Assembly: GCF_017377875.1 (NCBI RefSeq)
Contig: NZ_CP070975.1
Span: 3,782,001 to 3,846,000 of the forward strand
Direction: 5' to 3'
DNA length: 64,000 nucleotides
DNA from: Alcaligenes sp. SORT26
GTDB taxonomy: Bacteria > Pseudomonadota > Gammaproteobacteria > Burkholderiales > Burkholderiaceae_B
Part shown: in pieces, positions 44,533-55,363 of the stretch
How the letters are laid out: every line of letters starts with the position of its first letter
Position numbering within the stretch: the first letter of the stretch is position 1
Notes under the pieces: model-generated
Database searches by the model: none
Told to the model about the DNA's origin: nothing
What the model saw: only the letters and a program-made list of their open reading frames with translations
Made by a program: the position numbers and the translations under genes

Positions 44533-45603
44533 ATGACGCTGGTACATCGATCCGTGCTGCTGGAGCCTACGGTGGCGGCCCTCGTGGATCCGTCCTTTGA
44601 GGCCCGGCGTTGGGCTCAAAATCCTGAAATCAAGGGTTTGGCCGACGGCGTGTACGTCGATTGCACCTTCGGTCGTGGCGGCCACAGCCGCTTGCTCTTG
44701 TCGCACTTGAGCCCCCAGGGGCGCCTGATTGTGATCGACAAGGACCCGCAGGCCATTGCCGTGGCTCAGGAACTGGCTGCACAAGATAGCCGCGTCACGG
44801 TTGTACACAGTGGCTTTGGTGATCTGGCCCAGGCTCTGGACGAGCTGGATGTCGGGCCATTGCAAGGCGTCATGATGGATTTGGGCATTTCCTCGCCACA
44901 AATCGACGACGCAGAACGAGGTTTCTCTTTTATGCGCGAAGGTCCTCTGGACATGCGCATGGATACCAGCGGTGGCTTGACCGCTGAACAGTGGCTGGCC
45001 GAGGTCAGCGTAGATGTTTTAAAGGAGGTCATTGCAGAATATGGCGAAGAACGGTTTGCTTTCCAGATTGCAAAGGCGATTGTTGATCGCCGCCAATCCC
45101 GCCCGCTACATACAACGCGTGATCTCGCCGAGCTCGTCGCCGGTGTCGTCCGCACGCGCGAAAAGGGTCAACATCCGGCAACCAGGACCTTCCAGGCTAT
45201 ACGGATTTACCTCAATCGTGAGCTCGAAGAGCTCGCGCACGCGCTTCCGTCAATTCTGAGTCGTTTGGCGACTCAGGGCAGGCTTGCGGTGATTGCATTT
45301 CATTCGCTGGAGGACCGTATGGTCAAACAGTTCATGAACGCGGCTGCGCGTCCCGCGCAGGAACAGTCACGTCTACCTATTCTTGAAAAAGACTTGCCCC
45401 AGCCTCTGGTGCAGTCTTTGGGCAGAATCTTGCCTACTGACGAGGAGTCCAGCGACAACCCCCGAGCCCGCTCGGCGGTATTACGTGTGGTGCAACGCAC
45501 CGAAACCCCCATCCCTCAGGACTGGATGCGCAGCGCCAGCGAGCGTCTGCTGCAACAGGCCGCCTATAGCCGCCAGCCTGCTGGCAAGCGAGGCCGCCGA
45601 TGA
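44533..45603 (+). CDS. rsmH: 16S rRNA (cytosine-1402-N4)-methyltransferase RsmH
   Basis: Methylates C1402 in the ribosomal P site using S-adenosylmethionine. The 356-residue protein has the HRSVLLEPTV opening, the SAM loop VDCTFGRGGHSRLLL near 42, DKDPQAIAVA near 66, MMDLGISSPQIDDAERGFSF near 115 and the late ATRTFQAIRIYLNRELEEL near 217 typical of the family. Slightly longer than E. coli RsmH because of an insert near residues 23-35. It overlaps ftsL by 4 bases. Confidence 0.98.
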   Translation: MTLVHRSVLLEPTVAALVDPSFEARRWAQNPEIKGLADGVYVDCTFGRGGHSRLLLSHLSPQGRLIVIDKDPQAIAVAQELAAQDSRVTVVHSGFGDLAQALDELDVGPLQGVMMDLGISSPQIDDAERGFSFMREGPLDMRMDTSGGLTAEQWLAEVSVDVLKEVIAEYGEERFAFQIAKAIVDRRQSRPLHTTRDLAELVAGVVRTREKGQHPATRTFQAIRIYLNRELEELAHALPSILSRLATQGRLAVIAFHSLEDRMVKQFMNAAARPAQEQSRLPILEKDLPQPLVQSLGRILPTDEESSDNPRARSAVLRVVQRTETPIPQDWMRSASERLLQQAAYSRQPAGKRGRR

Positions 45604-45902
45604 TGCGCCTGGTCATCACCCTCTCTTTGGTGTTGATGCTTTCGGCCATCTCTTTGGTGACGGCGCGCTATCAGGCGCGCGAGCTGTTTGTGCAAACCGA
45701 TCGTCTGGTCACCAAAGCCGGTGAACTGGATACGGACTGGCGTCGTCTGCAACTGGAACGGGCCGAACTGGCTCGTAATGCCCGGGTGGACGATATTGGC
45801 CGCAACGAATTGGGCCTGGTGCTCAGCTCTCCAGATCGCACTCTTTATGTGCAAGGCGGTGAGTTGAGCTCGAACCAGGCTCAGCCCGGAGGGCGGCCAT
45901 GA
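45600..45902 (+). CDS. ftsL: Cell division protein FtsL
   Basis: A small bitopic inner-membrane protein that forms the FtsQLB complex activating FtsWI. The 100-residue protein has a short N-terminus and a membrane helix at about 3-22 (LVITLSLVLMLSAISLVTARY). A periplasmic coiled coil with heptad-like leucines follows (about 28-60), then a short tail. Two ATG codons at 45600 and 45603 are possible starts. Overlaps both rsmH and ftsI. Confidence 0.93.
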   Translation: MMRLVITLSLVLMLSAISLVTARYQARELFVQTDRLVTKAGELDTDWRRLQLERAELARNARVDDIGRNELGLVLSSPDRTLYVQGGELSSNQAQPGGRP

Positions 45903-47638
45903 GACGATTCGGCTATCACGATAATCCTGTTTTAAGCGTCCAGATTCCATTCTGGCGTTCGCGTTTGGTCCTGGTGCTTTTGTTCCTGGGCTTTGGCGCC
46001 TTGATCGTCAAGGCTTTGTATCTGCAAGGCCTGTCTACCGAATTCTTGCAGCAGCAGGGCGAGCGCCGTTATGAGCGCACCCAGGTGCTGCCGCCCATGC
46101 GTGGCAAGGTTTTTGATCGCAGTGGTTCTGTGGTGCTGGCTTCCAGCGTGCCCGTCAAGGCTATCTGGGCTATTCCTGATGACGCCCGTAATGCCAAGCC
46201 CGAGCAAATTAGCCAACTGGCCAAGCTCCTGGGCATGGGTGCGGCTGATATTGATCGCCGCCTGTCCGTCGAGGACCGCAACTTCGTCTACATCAAGCGC
46301 CAGGTGGATGTGGATGTCGCCGCGCAGATCGCTGAACTGAAAATTCCCGGTATTCACCAGCAAGAAGAAATGCGCCGTTTCTATCCCGAAGGGGATGTGA
46401 TGGCGCACATTGTGGGTTTTACTAATATTGAAGACCAGGGGATCGAGGGGATCGAGCTGGCTTTTAACTCGGCCCTGTCTGGTACACCCGGATCGCGTCG
46501 CGTCATTCGCGACCGCCTGGGCCGTGTAGTGGAAGATGTACGCGCTATTGTTCCGCCCACCCACGGCCAGGACTTGCACTTGTCCATTGACGCAGGCTTG
46601 CAGTTTGACGCCTATACCGCCTTGAAGAAAGGCATGGAAGACGTCAAGGCCAATGCCGCTGCGGCTGTGGTGATGGACGTAAAAACCGGGGAGATTCTGG
46701 CTCTGGTCAACTTGCCTACCTACAACCCCAACGACAGGGACGACCGCAAGGGCCCGGCCCTGCGTAACCGTGCCTTGACCGACACCTTTGAACCCGGCTC
46801 TATCATGAAGCCTTTTACGGTCGGTTTGGCGCTGGATATCAACCGCATTACCACCGCGACTCAGTTCAATACGGGTAATGGCCAGTATCGCTACCAAGGT
46901 AGTGTGATCACCGACGTGAGCCGTAATAACGGTTTTCTGGATGCCGCCGGTATTTTGCGTCGCTCCAGCAATATTGGCATGACCATGATTTCCGAGCGTC
47001 TGACCTCGCAGGAAATGTGGAACAAATTTACCGAGCTGGGTTTTGGGCGTTCCCCCCAGGCGGACTTCCCCGGTATTGCCAGTGGGCGACTGCGTCCCTG
47101 GGAGCGGTGGCGTCCTATCGAGCGCGCCACCATGTCCTATGGCTACGGTCTGTCGGTTTCCCTGCTGCAAATTGCTCACGCCTATACGGCGTTTGCGCGT
47201 AATGGCGATATGGTCTCCATGACCTTGCTCAAGCGCGAAGGCAAGCCTGCCAGCGTTCAGGTTTACACCCCCAAAGTGGCCGCAGAAGTGCGTGCCATGC
47301 TGGAAGCGGCTGCCGGTCCTGCCGGTGCCCGTCTGGCTCAGGTGCAAGGTTATCGCGTCGCGGGCAAGAGCGGTACGGCCCGCAAGATTGTGGATGGCCG
47401 TTACAGCAAATCCCTGTATCGCGGCTCTTTTGTCGGCTTTGCCCCCGTCTCCGATCCTCGCATTGTGGTGGCCGTCACGATTGACGAACCACATAGCTCC
47501 AATTATTACGGTGGGCGTATTGCCGCGCCGATTTTTTCAGAAATTGTGGCCCGGAGCTTGCGACGCCTAGGCGTCCAGCCTGATGCGCCCATAGATTCGC
47601 TGGTGGCCGTTGGCCCCGGTGCGGAGAGAGTACGATGA
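45899..47638 (+). CDS. ftsI: Peptidoglycan transpeptidase FtsI (PBP3)
   Basis: The septal class B penicillin-binding protein, partner of FtsW. The 579-residue protein has one N-terminal membrane anchor (about 18-40) and a pedestal domain with RGKVFDRSG near 64. The catalytic motifs are the serine in FEPGSIMKPF near 300, SSN in LRRSSNIGM near 355 and KSG in VAGKSGTARK near 490. It acts in the periplasm. Overlaps ftsL and murEF by 4 bases each. Confidence 0.98.
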   Translation: MRRFGYHDNPVLSVQIPFWRSRLVLVLLFLGFGALIVKALYLQGLSTEFLQQQGERRYERTQVLPPMRGKVFDRSGSVVLASSVPVKAIWAIPDDARNAKPEQISQLAKLLGMGAADIDRRLSVEDRNFVYIKRQVDVDVAAQIAELKIPGIHQQEEMRRFYPEGDVMAHIVGFTNIEDQGIEGIELAFNSALSGTPGSRRVIRDRLGRVVEDVRAIVPPTHGQDLHLSIDAGLQFDAYTALKKGMEDVKANAAAAVVMDVKTGEILALVNLPTYNPNDRDDRKGPALRNRALTDTFEPGSIMKPFTVGLALDINRITTATQFNTGNGQYRYQGSVITDVSRNNGFLDAAGILRRSSNIGMTMISERLTSQEMWNKFTELGFGRSPQADFPGIASGRLRPWERWRPIERATMSYGYGLSVSLLQIAHAYTAFARNGDMVSMTLLKREGKPASVQVYTPKVAAEVRAMLEAAAGPAGARLAQVQGYRVAGKSGTARKIVDGRYSKSLYRGSFVGFAPVSDPRIVVAVTIDEPHSSNYYGGRIAAPIFSEIVARSLRRLGVQPDAPIDSLVAVGPGAERVR

Positions 47639-50415
47639 ACGCCGCAGCAATATTGGAGTGGCTGGCGCAGCATGTCGCGCCCACGGCTAATCTGTGTTTG
47701 GATTCCCGCCAGATCAAGGCGGGTGACGCGTTTTTTGCCTGCCGCGGCCATCAGGGTGATGGTCGTGAGTACGAAGTTCAGGCGGTGCAGCAAGGTGCAG
47801 TTGCGATTGTGCGCGAGCAGGGCGATCAGGCGGTTGATCCTGGTGTGCCCGTTTTGCAGGTCGCTAACCTGAGTGCCTTGCTGGGTGAAGTTGCCCATCA
47901 GTGGTGGGGTCGTCCTTCCGAGGAAATGACCGTTGTGGCCGTCACCGGCACCAATGGCAAAACGTCGACTGTGCAGTGGGTGGCTTCGGCATTGAATCAC
48001 TCCCAAGTGCCTTGCGGCACCATTGGAACCCTGGGCGTCACCTTGCCCGACGGCTCCAATCTGGGCGGTGTTTTGACGACGCCTGACGTGCTGACCGTAC
48101 ACCGCAGTCTGGCCGCGATTCGTGCCCAAGGCGGTAACGCGGTGGCGCTGGAAGCCTCTTCGATTGGTCTGGAGCAAGGTCGTCTGGACGGCGTCCGCAT
48201 TGATATTGCGGGCTTCACCAACCTGACGCATGACCATCTGGACTACCACCACAGCATGGAACAATACAAACAGGCCAAGCTGCGCCTGTTTAGCTGGCCT
48301 GGTTTGCGTAGCGTCGTGCTCAATGCTGACGATGCCACTGGCCGCGAGTTGATGCAGGCCGGTTTGGCCGCACGCGTGATCTCCTATTCCATGAGTCAGC
48401 CCGAGGTGGACTTGCTGGCTCAGGACGTACATACGGGTGCTGACGGTCAGGTGTTCAACCTGGTCACTGCGCACGGTACGGCTCAAATTCTGACTCACCT
48501 GCTGGGTGAGCATAACGTGGCCAATCTCTTGTTGGTGGCCGGTGTTCTGCAAGAAGTAGGTTGGCCCGTTTCCAAGATTGCCCGCATTATGGACAAGCTG
48601 GAATCCGTGCCTGGCCGCCTGCAAATCGTCACCCCCAACAGCACCGCTGGTCGTCAGCAGCCTCTGCCTTTGGTGGTTGTGGACTACGCACACACCGCTG
48701 ATGCGCTGGAGCGTGCTTTGCAGGCCTTGCGTGAAGTCGCTACGGTGCGTGGCGGCAAACTGATTTGTGTATTCGGTTGCGGTGGCAACCGCGATACCGC
48801 CAAGCGTCCCGTCATGGGCGAAGTGGCAGCCCGTCTGGCCGACAGTGTGTTGGTCACGACGGACAACCCCCGTTTTGAAGATCCTGCCGATATCATTCGT
48901 CAAATTGTGGCTGGCATGCCCGAAGCGCCAGCCGTGCAAATGGATCGCGCTCGCGCCATTCTGTCTTCTGTCTGGGCCGCAAACCCTGAAGATATTGTGT
49001 TGCTGGCCGGTAAAGGTCACGAAACTTATCAGGAAGTGCAGGGCGAGCGCTCTGTGTTTGATGATTCGGACTGGGCGAAAGCCGCCTTGTTGTGGTTGCG
49101 TGGCGTGCGTTTGAGCACTGATTCCCGCAGCCTGACAAAAGGTGATTTGTTCCTGGCCTTGAGCGGCGAGCAGTTTGACGGCCATCGCTACCTGGAAAAA
49201 GCGAAAGAGCAGGGCGCGCATGCCGCGATTGTTGCGCAGCGTGATCCTCAAGTGGACCTGCCGCAAATTGTGCTGGGCGATACCCGTCGCGCATTGATGA
49301 CCTTGGCCACTGAATGGCGCTCGCGCTTTGACATCCCCGTCATTGGTGTGACTGGCAGCAATGGCAAGACCACAACCAAAGAAATGATTGCCGCTATCTT
49401 GCGCGCCTGGTTGGGCGAAGCAGAAAGCCTGGCAACACGCGGTAATCTGAATAACGATCTGGGCGTACCGCTGTCCATCCTGCGCTTGAGCTCCGAGCAC
49501 AAAGCGGCCGTGCTGGAAATGGGCATGAATCACCCCGGTGAAATTGCGGTGCTGGCGGCCATGGCTCGCCCCACCATTGCCCTGATCAATAACGCCCAAC
49601 GCGAACATCAGGAATTCATGCACAGCGTGGAAGCCGTGGCGCGTGAAAACGGCGCGGTGATTGATGCCTTGCCTCAGGACGGCGCACTGGTCATTCCTGA
49701 TGATGATGCGTTCAGCGCCATGTGGGCCGAACAGGCAGGCCAGCGTTCCGTACTGCGTTTTGGTCTGAGTGGTCAGGAAACGGTGTTTGCGGCTGATATG
49801 TTTGTTGAGCCCGCACAGACTCGCTTTGTCTTGCACGTGGCCGGACAGTCTGCCGCGCTGACCTTGAGCAGCCCTGGTATTCATAACCTGCGCAATGCCC
49901 TGGCCGCTGCTGCTTGTGCCCATGCTGCGGGTGCTCCCTTGAGCACCATTGTGCAAGGTCTGGAAAGTTTCCGCCCTGTGACGGGCCGTATGCAGCCCAA
50001 ACAATTGTCTTCCGGTTACCAACTGATTGACGATACCTACAACGCCAACCCGGATTCGGTCCGTGCCGCCATTGATGTGCTGGCACAGCTGAAGGGCCGC
50101 AAGGTTCTGGTGCTGGGCAATATGGCCGAGATCGGTGACAACAGCTCCGAATTGCACGCCGAAGTCGGTGCTTACGCCAAAGAGCGTGGCATGGATGAAT
50201 TGCTGACCTTGGGTGGTGATGCCAGCCATGCTGCTCAGGCTTTTGGTGCGCGTGCGCATCAGTTCGAGACCCTGGAAGACATGGTTTCCTACCTGCTGGC
50301 TCTGGAGCCGTCCCATGTGCTGATCAAAGGTTCGCGCAGCGCCCGTATGGAACGCGTTGTCGCTGCCCTGGAAAACCACTTCTCCCATAACGAAGGGGCC
50401 ACTCATGCTTCTTGA
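47635..50415 (+). CDS. murEF: MurE-MurF fusion ligase
   Basis: A 926-residue fusion of two successive Mur ligases. MurE (about 1-485) adds meso-diaminopimelate to UDP-MurNAc-L-Ala-D-Glu; MurF (about 486-926) then adds D-Ala-D-Ala. MurE has the P-loop VTGTNGKTS near 105, [11 protein letters not shown] near 200 and DNPRFEDP near 409, where DNPR marks the diaminopimelate-type enzyme. MurF has VTGSNGKTT near 573, [13 protein letters not shown] near 600 and [14 protein letters not shown] near 800. The join has no stop or frameshift. The same fusion is known in Bordetella, so it supports an Alcaligenaceae origin. Overlaps ftsI by 4 and mraY by 11 bases. Confidence 0.97.
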   Translation: MNAAAILEWLAQHVAPTANLCLDSRQIKAGDAFFACRGHQGDGREYEVQAVQQGAVAIVREQGDQAVDPGVPVLQVANLSALLGEVAHQWWGRPSEEMTVVAVTGTNGKTSTVQWVASALNHSQVPCGTIGTLGVTLPDGSNLGGVLTTPDVLTVHRSLAAIRAQGGNAVALEASSIGLEQGRLDGVRIDIAGFTNLTHDHLDYHHSMEQYKQAKLRLFSWPGLRSVVLNADDATGRELMQAGLAARVISYSMSQPEVDLLAQDVHTGADGQVFNLVTAHGTAQILTHLLGEHNVANLLLVAGVLQEVGWPVSKIARIMDKLESVPGRLQIVTPNSTAGRQQPLPLVVVDYAHTADALERALQALREVATVRGGKLICVFGCGGNRDTAKRPVMGEVAARLADSVLVTTDNPRFEDPADIIRQIVAGMPEAPAVQMDRARAILSSVWAANPEDIVLLAGKGHETYQEVQGERSVFDDSDWAKAALLWLRGVRLSTDSRSLTKGDLFLALSGEQFDGHRYLEKAKEQGAHAAIVAQRDPQVDLPQIVLGDTRRALMTLATEWRSRFDIPVIGVTGSNGKTTTKEMIAAILRAWLGEAESLATRGNLNNDLGVPLSILRLSSEHKAAVLEMGMNHPGEIAVLAAMARPTIALINNAQREHQEFMHSVEAVARENGAVIDALPQDGALVIPDDDAFSAMWAEQAGQRSVLRFGLSGQETVFAADMFVEPAQTRFVLHVAGQSAALTLSSPGIHNLRNALAAAACAHAAGAPLSTIVQGLESFRPVTGRMQPKQLSSGYQLIDDTYNANPDSVRAAIDVLAQLKGRKVLVLGNMAEIGDNSSELHAEVGAYAKERGMDELLTLGGDASHAAQAFGARAHQFETLEDMVSYLLALEPSHVLIKGSRSARMERVVAALENHFSHNEGATHAS

Positions 50416-51577
50416 ACTGGCGCGCTGGTTATCGGACGATCATATTCGCGCCTTTGGGGTGTTTGAGTACATCACCCTGCGTGCTATTTTGGCCAGCGCC
50501 ACCGCGCTGGCGATTGGCTTGTTGGCAGGTCCCTGGGTTATTCGCAAGTTGACCGAACTGAAGATTGGTCAGGCTGTACGCGCTTACGGCCCAGAATCGC
50601 ATTTGCAGAAAAATGGTACGCCCACCATGGGCGGTGTGCTGATCCTGATCTCCATCGGTATCAGCACCTTGTTGTGGGCAGACTGGACTAACCGCTTTGT
50701 GTGGGTCGTTCTGCTGGTGACTTTCGGTTTTGGCTGGATTGGTTGGGCAGACGATTACAAGAAAGTCGTCAATCGTGATCCCGAAGGCATGTCCTCGCGT
50801 CAGAAATTCTTCTGGCAAGCCTTGATCGGTATGGTTGCCGCGGTTTATCTGAGCTTTGCCGTGTCGGTGCCTGCCAATACCGAACTGTGGCCTTTGTTCA
50901 AAGAATGGGTCTTGAGCGGCTTCACCATGCCCCTGCCTACCCAGGCTGACCTGATCGTGCCTTTCTTCAAGTCCGTCAGCTACCCGCTGGGCGTGTTGGG
51001 CTTTGTAGTCCTGACCTGGGCGGTCATTGTGGGTTCCAGTAACGCTGTCAATCTGACAGACGGTCTGGACGGTCTGGCCATCATGCCTACCGTGCTGGTA
51101 GGTGCTGCCCTGGGCATTTTTGCCTATGTGGTTGGCCGCGTCGACTACTCCAAATACCTCTTGTTCCCTTATATCCCCGGCGCGGGCGAGCTGATGGTGA
51201 TCTGTGCTGCCATTGCCGGTGCGGGTCTGGCCTTCTTGTGGTTCAACGCTTACCCCGCCCAAGTGTTCATGGGTGATGTGGGTGCTTTGGCTCTGGGCGG
51301 CGCACTGGGCACAATCGCCGTGATCGTTCGCCAGGAAATTGTGTTGTTCATTATGGGCGGCGTGTTTGTAGTGGAAACCTTGTCGGTGATGTTGCAGGTG
51401 ACCTGGTTCAAATACACCAAGAAACGCTACGGCCAGGGAAGACGAATATTTCGCATGGCGCCGCTGCACCATCACTTTGAAGTCAGCGGCTGGAAAGAAA
51501 CACAGGTGGTGGTTCGCTTCTGGATCATCACCATGATGCTGGTCATGGTTGGCTTGTCTACATTGAAACTGCGATGA
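50405..51577 (+). CDS. mraY: Phospho-MurNAc-pentapeptide transferase MraY
   Basis: Transfers phospho-MurNAc-pentapeptide to undecaprenyl phosphate to make lipid I in the inner membrane. The 390-residue polytopic protein has [11 protein letters not shown] near 75, WADDYKKV near 116 (the aspartate pair), [14 protein letters not shown] near 215, [12 protein letters not shown] near 290 and the histidine-rich APLHHHFE near 353, all family hallmarks. ATG 50405 fits family length; the open frame upstream is inside murEF. Overlaps murD by 4 bases. Confidence 0.98.
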   Translation: MLLELARWLSDDHIRAFGVFEYITLRAILASATALAIGLLAGPWVIRKLTELKIGQAVRAYGPESHLQKNGTPTMGGVLILISIGISTLLWADWTNRFVWVVLLVTFGFGWIGWADDYKKVVNRDPEGMSSRQKFFWQALIGMVAAVYLSFAVSVPANTELWPLFKEWVLSGFTMPLPTQADLIVPFFKSVSYPLGVLGFVVLTWAVIVGSSNAVNLTDGLDGLAIMPTVLVGAALGIFAYVVGRVDYSKYLLFPYIPGAGELMVICAAIAGAGLAFLWFNAYPAQVFMGDVGALALGGALGTIAVIVRQEIVLFIMGGVFVVETLSVMLQVTWFKYTKKRYGQGRRIFRMAPLHHHFEVSGWKETQVVVRFWIITMMLVMVGLSTLKLR

Positions 51578-53103
51578 ATGCCTTGAGTTTTCCTTCGATC
51601 CGTAAAGACGGTCTTATGCTTATCCTAGGGTTAGGCGAGACAGGCTTTGCTGCGGCTCGCTGGTCTTTGGCCCAGGGGGCCAGCATTCGTTTGGCCGATA
51701 CGCGCGAGAGCGTGCAGGGTCTGGACAAGATTCAGGCCTTGAGCAGCACCCCTTTGGACGTACGACTGGGCCAGAACGCTTTGCAAGCGGACAGTCTGCT
51801 TGATGTGCACACCCTGGTGATCAGCCCCGGCCTGTCACCCCTGGATCCCGAACTTAGTGCCTTTTTGGCCTTGGCTCGCGAACGCAGTATTGAAGTCATC
51901 GGCGAGATCGAACTCTTTGCCCGTGCCTTGAAGGATTTGGCTAATCAAGGCCGGGAAAGCCGTGTGCTCGCTATTACAGGCACCAATGGCAAGACTACGG
52001 TTACAGCCCTGACTCGCCACTTGCTGGAGCAAGCCGGTGTGTCCGCCTTGGCTGTAGGCAATATCAGTCCTGCTGCGCTGACCGCTTTGTGCGATGCGCT
52101 CGAAAGCAATGCCTTGCCCCAGGTCTGGGTGCTGGAGCTGTCCAGCTTCCAATTGGACAGCACCTTTACCTTGCAGGCTGACGCTGGTGTTGTACTGAAT
52201 ATTTCTCAGGATCATCTGGACTGGCACGGCGGCATGGACGCCTATGTCGAGTCCAAGCAACGTATGTACGGCATGTGCGATGTGGCTCTGGTCAATCGCG
52301 ATGATCCTGCGGTGATGGCGATGGTTCCCGATGCCAGCCAGGAGTCGGTGCGCAGCTTTGGTCTGGACAAGCCCGCTTTACTGGGCGATATGGGCTTGCT
52401 GACGGATGGTGGCATGCAGTGGCTGGTAGCGAACGAGCCTACTGATTTTGAAATGCCTGCCACTGGTCTGAAAAAACGTAATGTGCCCGCTGCACCTGCA
52501 GTACGTGCTGCAGGTGGTTTGAAACGCCTGATGCCGGTTGAAGCCTTGCAGATCAAAGGTCGTCACAACGCCTTGAATGCACAGGCAGCCCTGATGCTGG
52601 CTCGTTGCCTGGGTCTGGGTTGGGCCGAGCTGTTGAATGGTCTGCGTACCTACCAGGGCGAACCGCATCGTGTCGAGTTGATTCGTGTGCTGGATGGCGT
52701 TCAGTATCTGGACGATAGCAAAGGCACCAATGTGGGCGCGACAGTAGCGGCCTTGCGTGGCTTTGACCAGCGCGTGTGGCTGATTGCCGGTGGGTTGGGC
52801 AAGGGCCAGGATTTTGAGCCTTTGGCGGCTGCCGCTGCCCAGAACGTGGCCGAAGTTTTTCTGATTGGTCAGGACGCCCAGCAGATTGCTGCCGTCCTGG
52901 AAGCACACGATGTCCGCCACCGTTTTTGCGACGGTCTGGAAGCCGCTGTGCAAGCCGCTGCCGAGCAGGCGCGTTCGGGCGATGTGGTCTTGCTGTCCCC
53001 GGCCTGCGCCAGCATGGATATGTTCAAAAGCTATCACCACCGCGGCATGTGCTTTGTGGCTGCGGTGACTGAAATGGCCCTGGATAGAGGAGAGCTGGCA
53101 TGA
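51574..53103 (+). CDS. murD: UDP-MurNAc-L-Ala-D-Glu ligase MurD
   Basis: Adds D-glutamate to UDP-MurNAc-L-alanine. The 509-residue protein has [14 protein letters not shown] near 17, the P-loop [13 protein letters not shown] near 131, [11 protein letters not shown] near 189, SQDHLDWH near 210 and a C-terminal domain with [15 protein letters not shown] near 380. It is about 70 residues longer than E. coli MurD, part of it an insert near residues 270-325 rich in glycine, alanine and basic residues, before [18 protein letters not shown] overlaps with mraY and ftsW. Confidence 0.97.
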   Translation: MNALSFPSIRKDGLMLILGLGETGFAAARWSLAQGASIRLADTRESVQGLDKIQALSSTPLDVRLGQNALQADSLLDVHTLVISPGLSPLDPELSAFLALARERSIEVIGEIELFARALKDLANQGRESRVLAITGTNGKTTVTALTRHLLEQAGVSALAVGNISPAALTALCDALESNALPQVWVLELSSFQLDSTFTLQADAGVVLNISQDHLDWHGGMDAYVESKQRMYGMCDVALVNRDDPAVMAMVPDASQESVRSFGLDKPALLGDMGLLTDGGMQWLVANEPTDFEMPATGLKKRNVPAAPAVRAAGGLKRLMPVEALQIKGRHNALNAQAALMLARCLGLGWAELLNGLRTYQGEPHRVELIRVLDGVQYLDDSKGTNVGATVAALRGFDQRVWLIAGGLGKGQDFEPLAAAAAQNVAEVFLIGQDAQQIAAVLEAHDVRHRFCDGLEAAVQAAAEQARSGDVVLLSPACASMDMFKSYHHRGMCFVAAVTEMALDRGELA

Positions 53104-54293
53104 GTCTGTTTGCTGAGCTGACCTCGGGTGTCAATGCTGTGCGTCCTGGACGTACGGCATTGCCAGCGTTTGATCGCCCCTTGTTGGCCGCCACGCTGAT
53201 GCTGACCTTGTTTGGTCTGCTGATGGTGTATTCGGCCTCGATCGCTTTGGCAGACGGACCGCGCTATGAAAGCTACGGTCGCTATTACTTTGTGATTCGC
53301 CACGCCCTGTTCATCGTGGTGGGTGTGGTCATGGCCATGTTTACCGCAACCGTGCCCTTGCGCGTGTGGCAGAAACTGGCCGTGCCTTTGTTTGTGCTGG
53401 CTATTTTCTTGCTGCTTGTCGTGCTGGTCCCCGGTATAGGCCGGGAAGTGAACGGCGCCCGTCGCTGGCTGCCTTTGGGCATCATCAACTTCCAGCCTTC
53501 GGAGCTGATGAAGCTGGCCATGGTGCTGTATGCGGCCGACTACACCGTGCGCAAGCAACAGCATCTGCATACGTTTATACGCGGCTTTTTGCCGATGGCC
53601 GTGGCTTTGGGCCTGGTCGGTGTCTTGCTTTTGATGGAGCCTGACCTGGGCGCCTTCATGGTGATCGTGGCGATTGCTGTCGGCATTCTGTTTATTGGCG
53701 GGATCAACGGCAAGTTGTTCTCTGCTTTGCTGGGCATTATGGTCAGCAGCTTTCTTTTGCTGATCTGGCTCTCGCCTTGGCGTCGGGAGCGTTTGTTCGT
53801 TTATCTGGACCCCTGGAACCCTGACAACGCTTATGGCAGTGCGTATCAGCTCTCACACTCACTGATTGCTCTGGGTCGTGGCGAGTGGTTTGGCGTGGGC
53901 CTGGGTTCCAGCGTAGAAAAACTGCACTACCTGCCTGAAGCCCATACCGACTTTATTGTGGCGGTGATTGGCGAGGAGCTGGGTTTTGTAGGCGTATCTG
54001 CCCTGATCCTGACTTTCGGCTTTGTGGTGTGGCGCAGCTTCAATATTGGTCGTCAGGCCAGCGCGATGGATCGCTTGTTCAGCGGCATCGTGGCTCAAGG
54101 CGTGGCGCTGTGGTTTGGTGTGCAGGCCTTTATCAATATCGGTGTGGTGCTGGGTCTCTTGCCTACCAAAGGTCTGACCTTGCCCTTGGTCAGTTACGGT
54201 GGTTCGGGCATTGTGATGAATCTGGTGGCGTTTGCCTTGTTACTGCGGGTTGATTTCGAGAACCGGCAAATGATGCGAGGTAAACGCACATGA
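53100..54293 (+). CDS. ftsW: Septal glycosyltransferase FtsW (SEDS)
   Basis: A SEDS polymerase that makes glycan strands at the septum with FtsI. The 397-residue protein has about ten membrane helices, [11 protein letters not shown] near 42, the [19 protein letters not shown] motif near 118, [11 protein letters not shown] near 180 and [17 protein letters not shown] near 280, and [10 protein letters not shown] near 362. These include the family catalytic aspartate region (EPDLG). Coupled to murD and murG by 4-base overlaps. Confidence 0.98.
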   Translation: MSLFAELTSGVNAVRPGRTALPAFDRPLLAATLMLTLFGLLMVYSASIALADGPRYESYGRYYFVIRHALFIVVGVVMAMFTATVPLRVWQKLAVPLFVLAIFLLLVVLVPGIGREVNGARRWLPLGIINFQPSELMKLAMVLYAADYTVRKQQHLHTFIRGFLPMAVALGLVGVLLLMEPDLGAFMVIVAIAVGILFIGGINGKLFSALLGIMVSSFLLLIWLSPWRRERLFVYLDPWNPDNAYGSAYQLSHSLIALGRGEWFGVGLGSSVEKLHYLPEAHTDFIVAVIGEELGFVGVSALILTFGFVVWRSFNIGRQASAMDRLFSGIVAQGVALWFGVQAFINIGVVLGLLPTKGLTLPLVSYGGSGIVMNLVAFALLLRVDFENRQMMRGKRT

Positions 54294-55363
54294 GCACTCC
54301 AACCATCCTGATCATGGCTGGCGGTACAGGCGGGCACATCATGCCCGGGCTGGCCGTGGCCGAAGCCATGCAACAGCGCGGCTGGAACGTGTTGTGGTTA
54401 GGTCATCCCGAGCGCATGGAAGGTAGCTTGGTCCCTCAGCATGGGATTAAAATGCTGCCTCTGCGATTTTCCGGATTACGAGGCAAAGGCGTGAAGGCCT
54501 TGCTCTCCTTACCCTTTACCTTGATCAGTGCCTGCTGGCAGGCGCATCGCTGCTTGCAAGAAGCCAAGCCGGATGTGGTTCTGGGGATGGGCGGCTATGT
54601 GGCTTTCCCCGGTGGCCTGATGTCTTTTGTGTCGCGCCGTCCTTTGGTCGTGCACGAACAAAATGCGGTGGCCGGAACAGCCAACCGCTACTTGGCCAAA
54701 ATGGCGACCAGCGTGCTGACTGGTTTCCCCGGTGCCTTGCCCGGTGCTGTGACGGTTGGCAATCCTGTGCGCGATGCTTTCGTAGGCCAAGGTTCTGCTG
54801 CGGAACGCTATGCCAAACGCACTGGGCCACTGCGCATTCTGGTGGTGGGTGGCAGCTTGGGTGCGGCCGCACTGAATAAAGTGGTGCCTGAAGCCATGGC
54901 GCTGATCCCTGCTGAACAGCGTCCGCATGTGACGCACCAGTCTGGTCAGCAGCATCTGGAAAGTTTGCAGCAAAGCTATGCAGACAATCAGGTACAGGCT
55001 GACTGCAAGGCCTTTATTGGCGATATGGCACAGGCCATGAAAGAGGCTGATGTGCTGATTTGCCGCGCCGGTGCCATGACGGTAGCCGAAGTTGCAGCGA
55101 TTGGCGTAGCGGCCCTGTTTGTGCCCCTGCCACATGCCATAGACGATCACCAGACAGCGAATGCCCGCTACCTGAGCGAATGCTCGGGCGCGTGGCTCAA
55201 GAAACAATCGGAGTTGACGGCTCAGTGGCTTGCGCAGTGGTTGCAAGACCTGGACCGTGAAGAATTAAGTCGTGTGGCCAGCCACGCGCAAGAACATGCA
55301 CAGTTGAATGCCACGCAGCAGATTGCCGAAGCATGTCAGCAGGCGGCAAGGAGGGTGGGATGA
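54290..55363 (+). CDS. murG: Lipid II synthase MurG
   Basis: A peripheral inner-membrane glycosyltransferase that adds GlcNAc to lipid I. The 357-residue GT-B protein has the first glycine loop [16 protein letters not shown] near 10, [11 protein letters not shown] near 99, [12 protein letters not shown] near 123, the second loop [14 protein letters not shown] near 185 and [15 protein letters not shown] near 258 for UDP-GlcNAc. Overlaps ftsW and murC by 4 bases. Confidence 0.98.
   Translation: MSTPTILIMAGGTGGHIMPGLAVAEAMQQRGWNVLWLGHPERMEGSLVPQHGIKMLPLRFSGLRGKGVKALLSLPFTLISACWQAHRCLQEAKPDVVLGMGGYVAFPGGLMSFVSRRPLVVHEQNAVAGTANRYLAKMATSVLTGFPGALPGAVTVGNPVRDAFVGQGSAAERYAKRTGPLRILVVGGSLGAAALNKVVPEAMALIPAEQRPHVTHQSGQQHLESLQQSYADNQVQADCKAFIGDMAQAMKEADVLICRAGAMTVAEVAAIGVAALFVPLPHAIDDHQTANARYLSECSGAWLKKQSELTAQWLAQWLQDLDREELSRVASHAQEHAQLNATQQIAEACQQAARRVG

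Noticed and set aside
47506-50406. A 966-residue open frame antisense to murEF, and similar long antisense frames over uvrA (19644-21248) and nrdA/nrdB (39152-41110)
   Set aside because: They are reverse-strand shadows of strongly biased codons in real genes, with low-complexity His/Gln/Gly-rich products and no family motifs.
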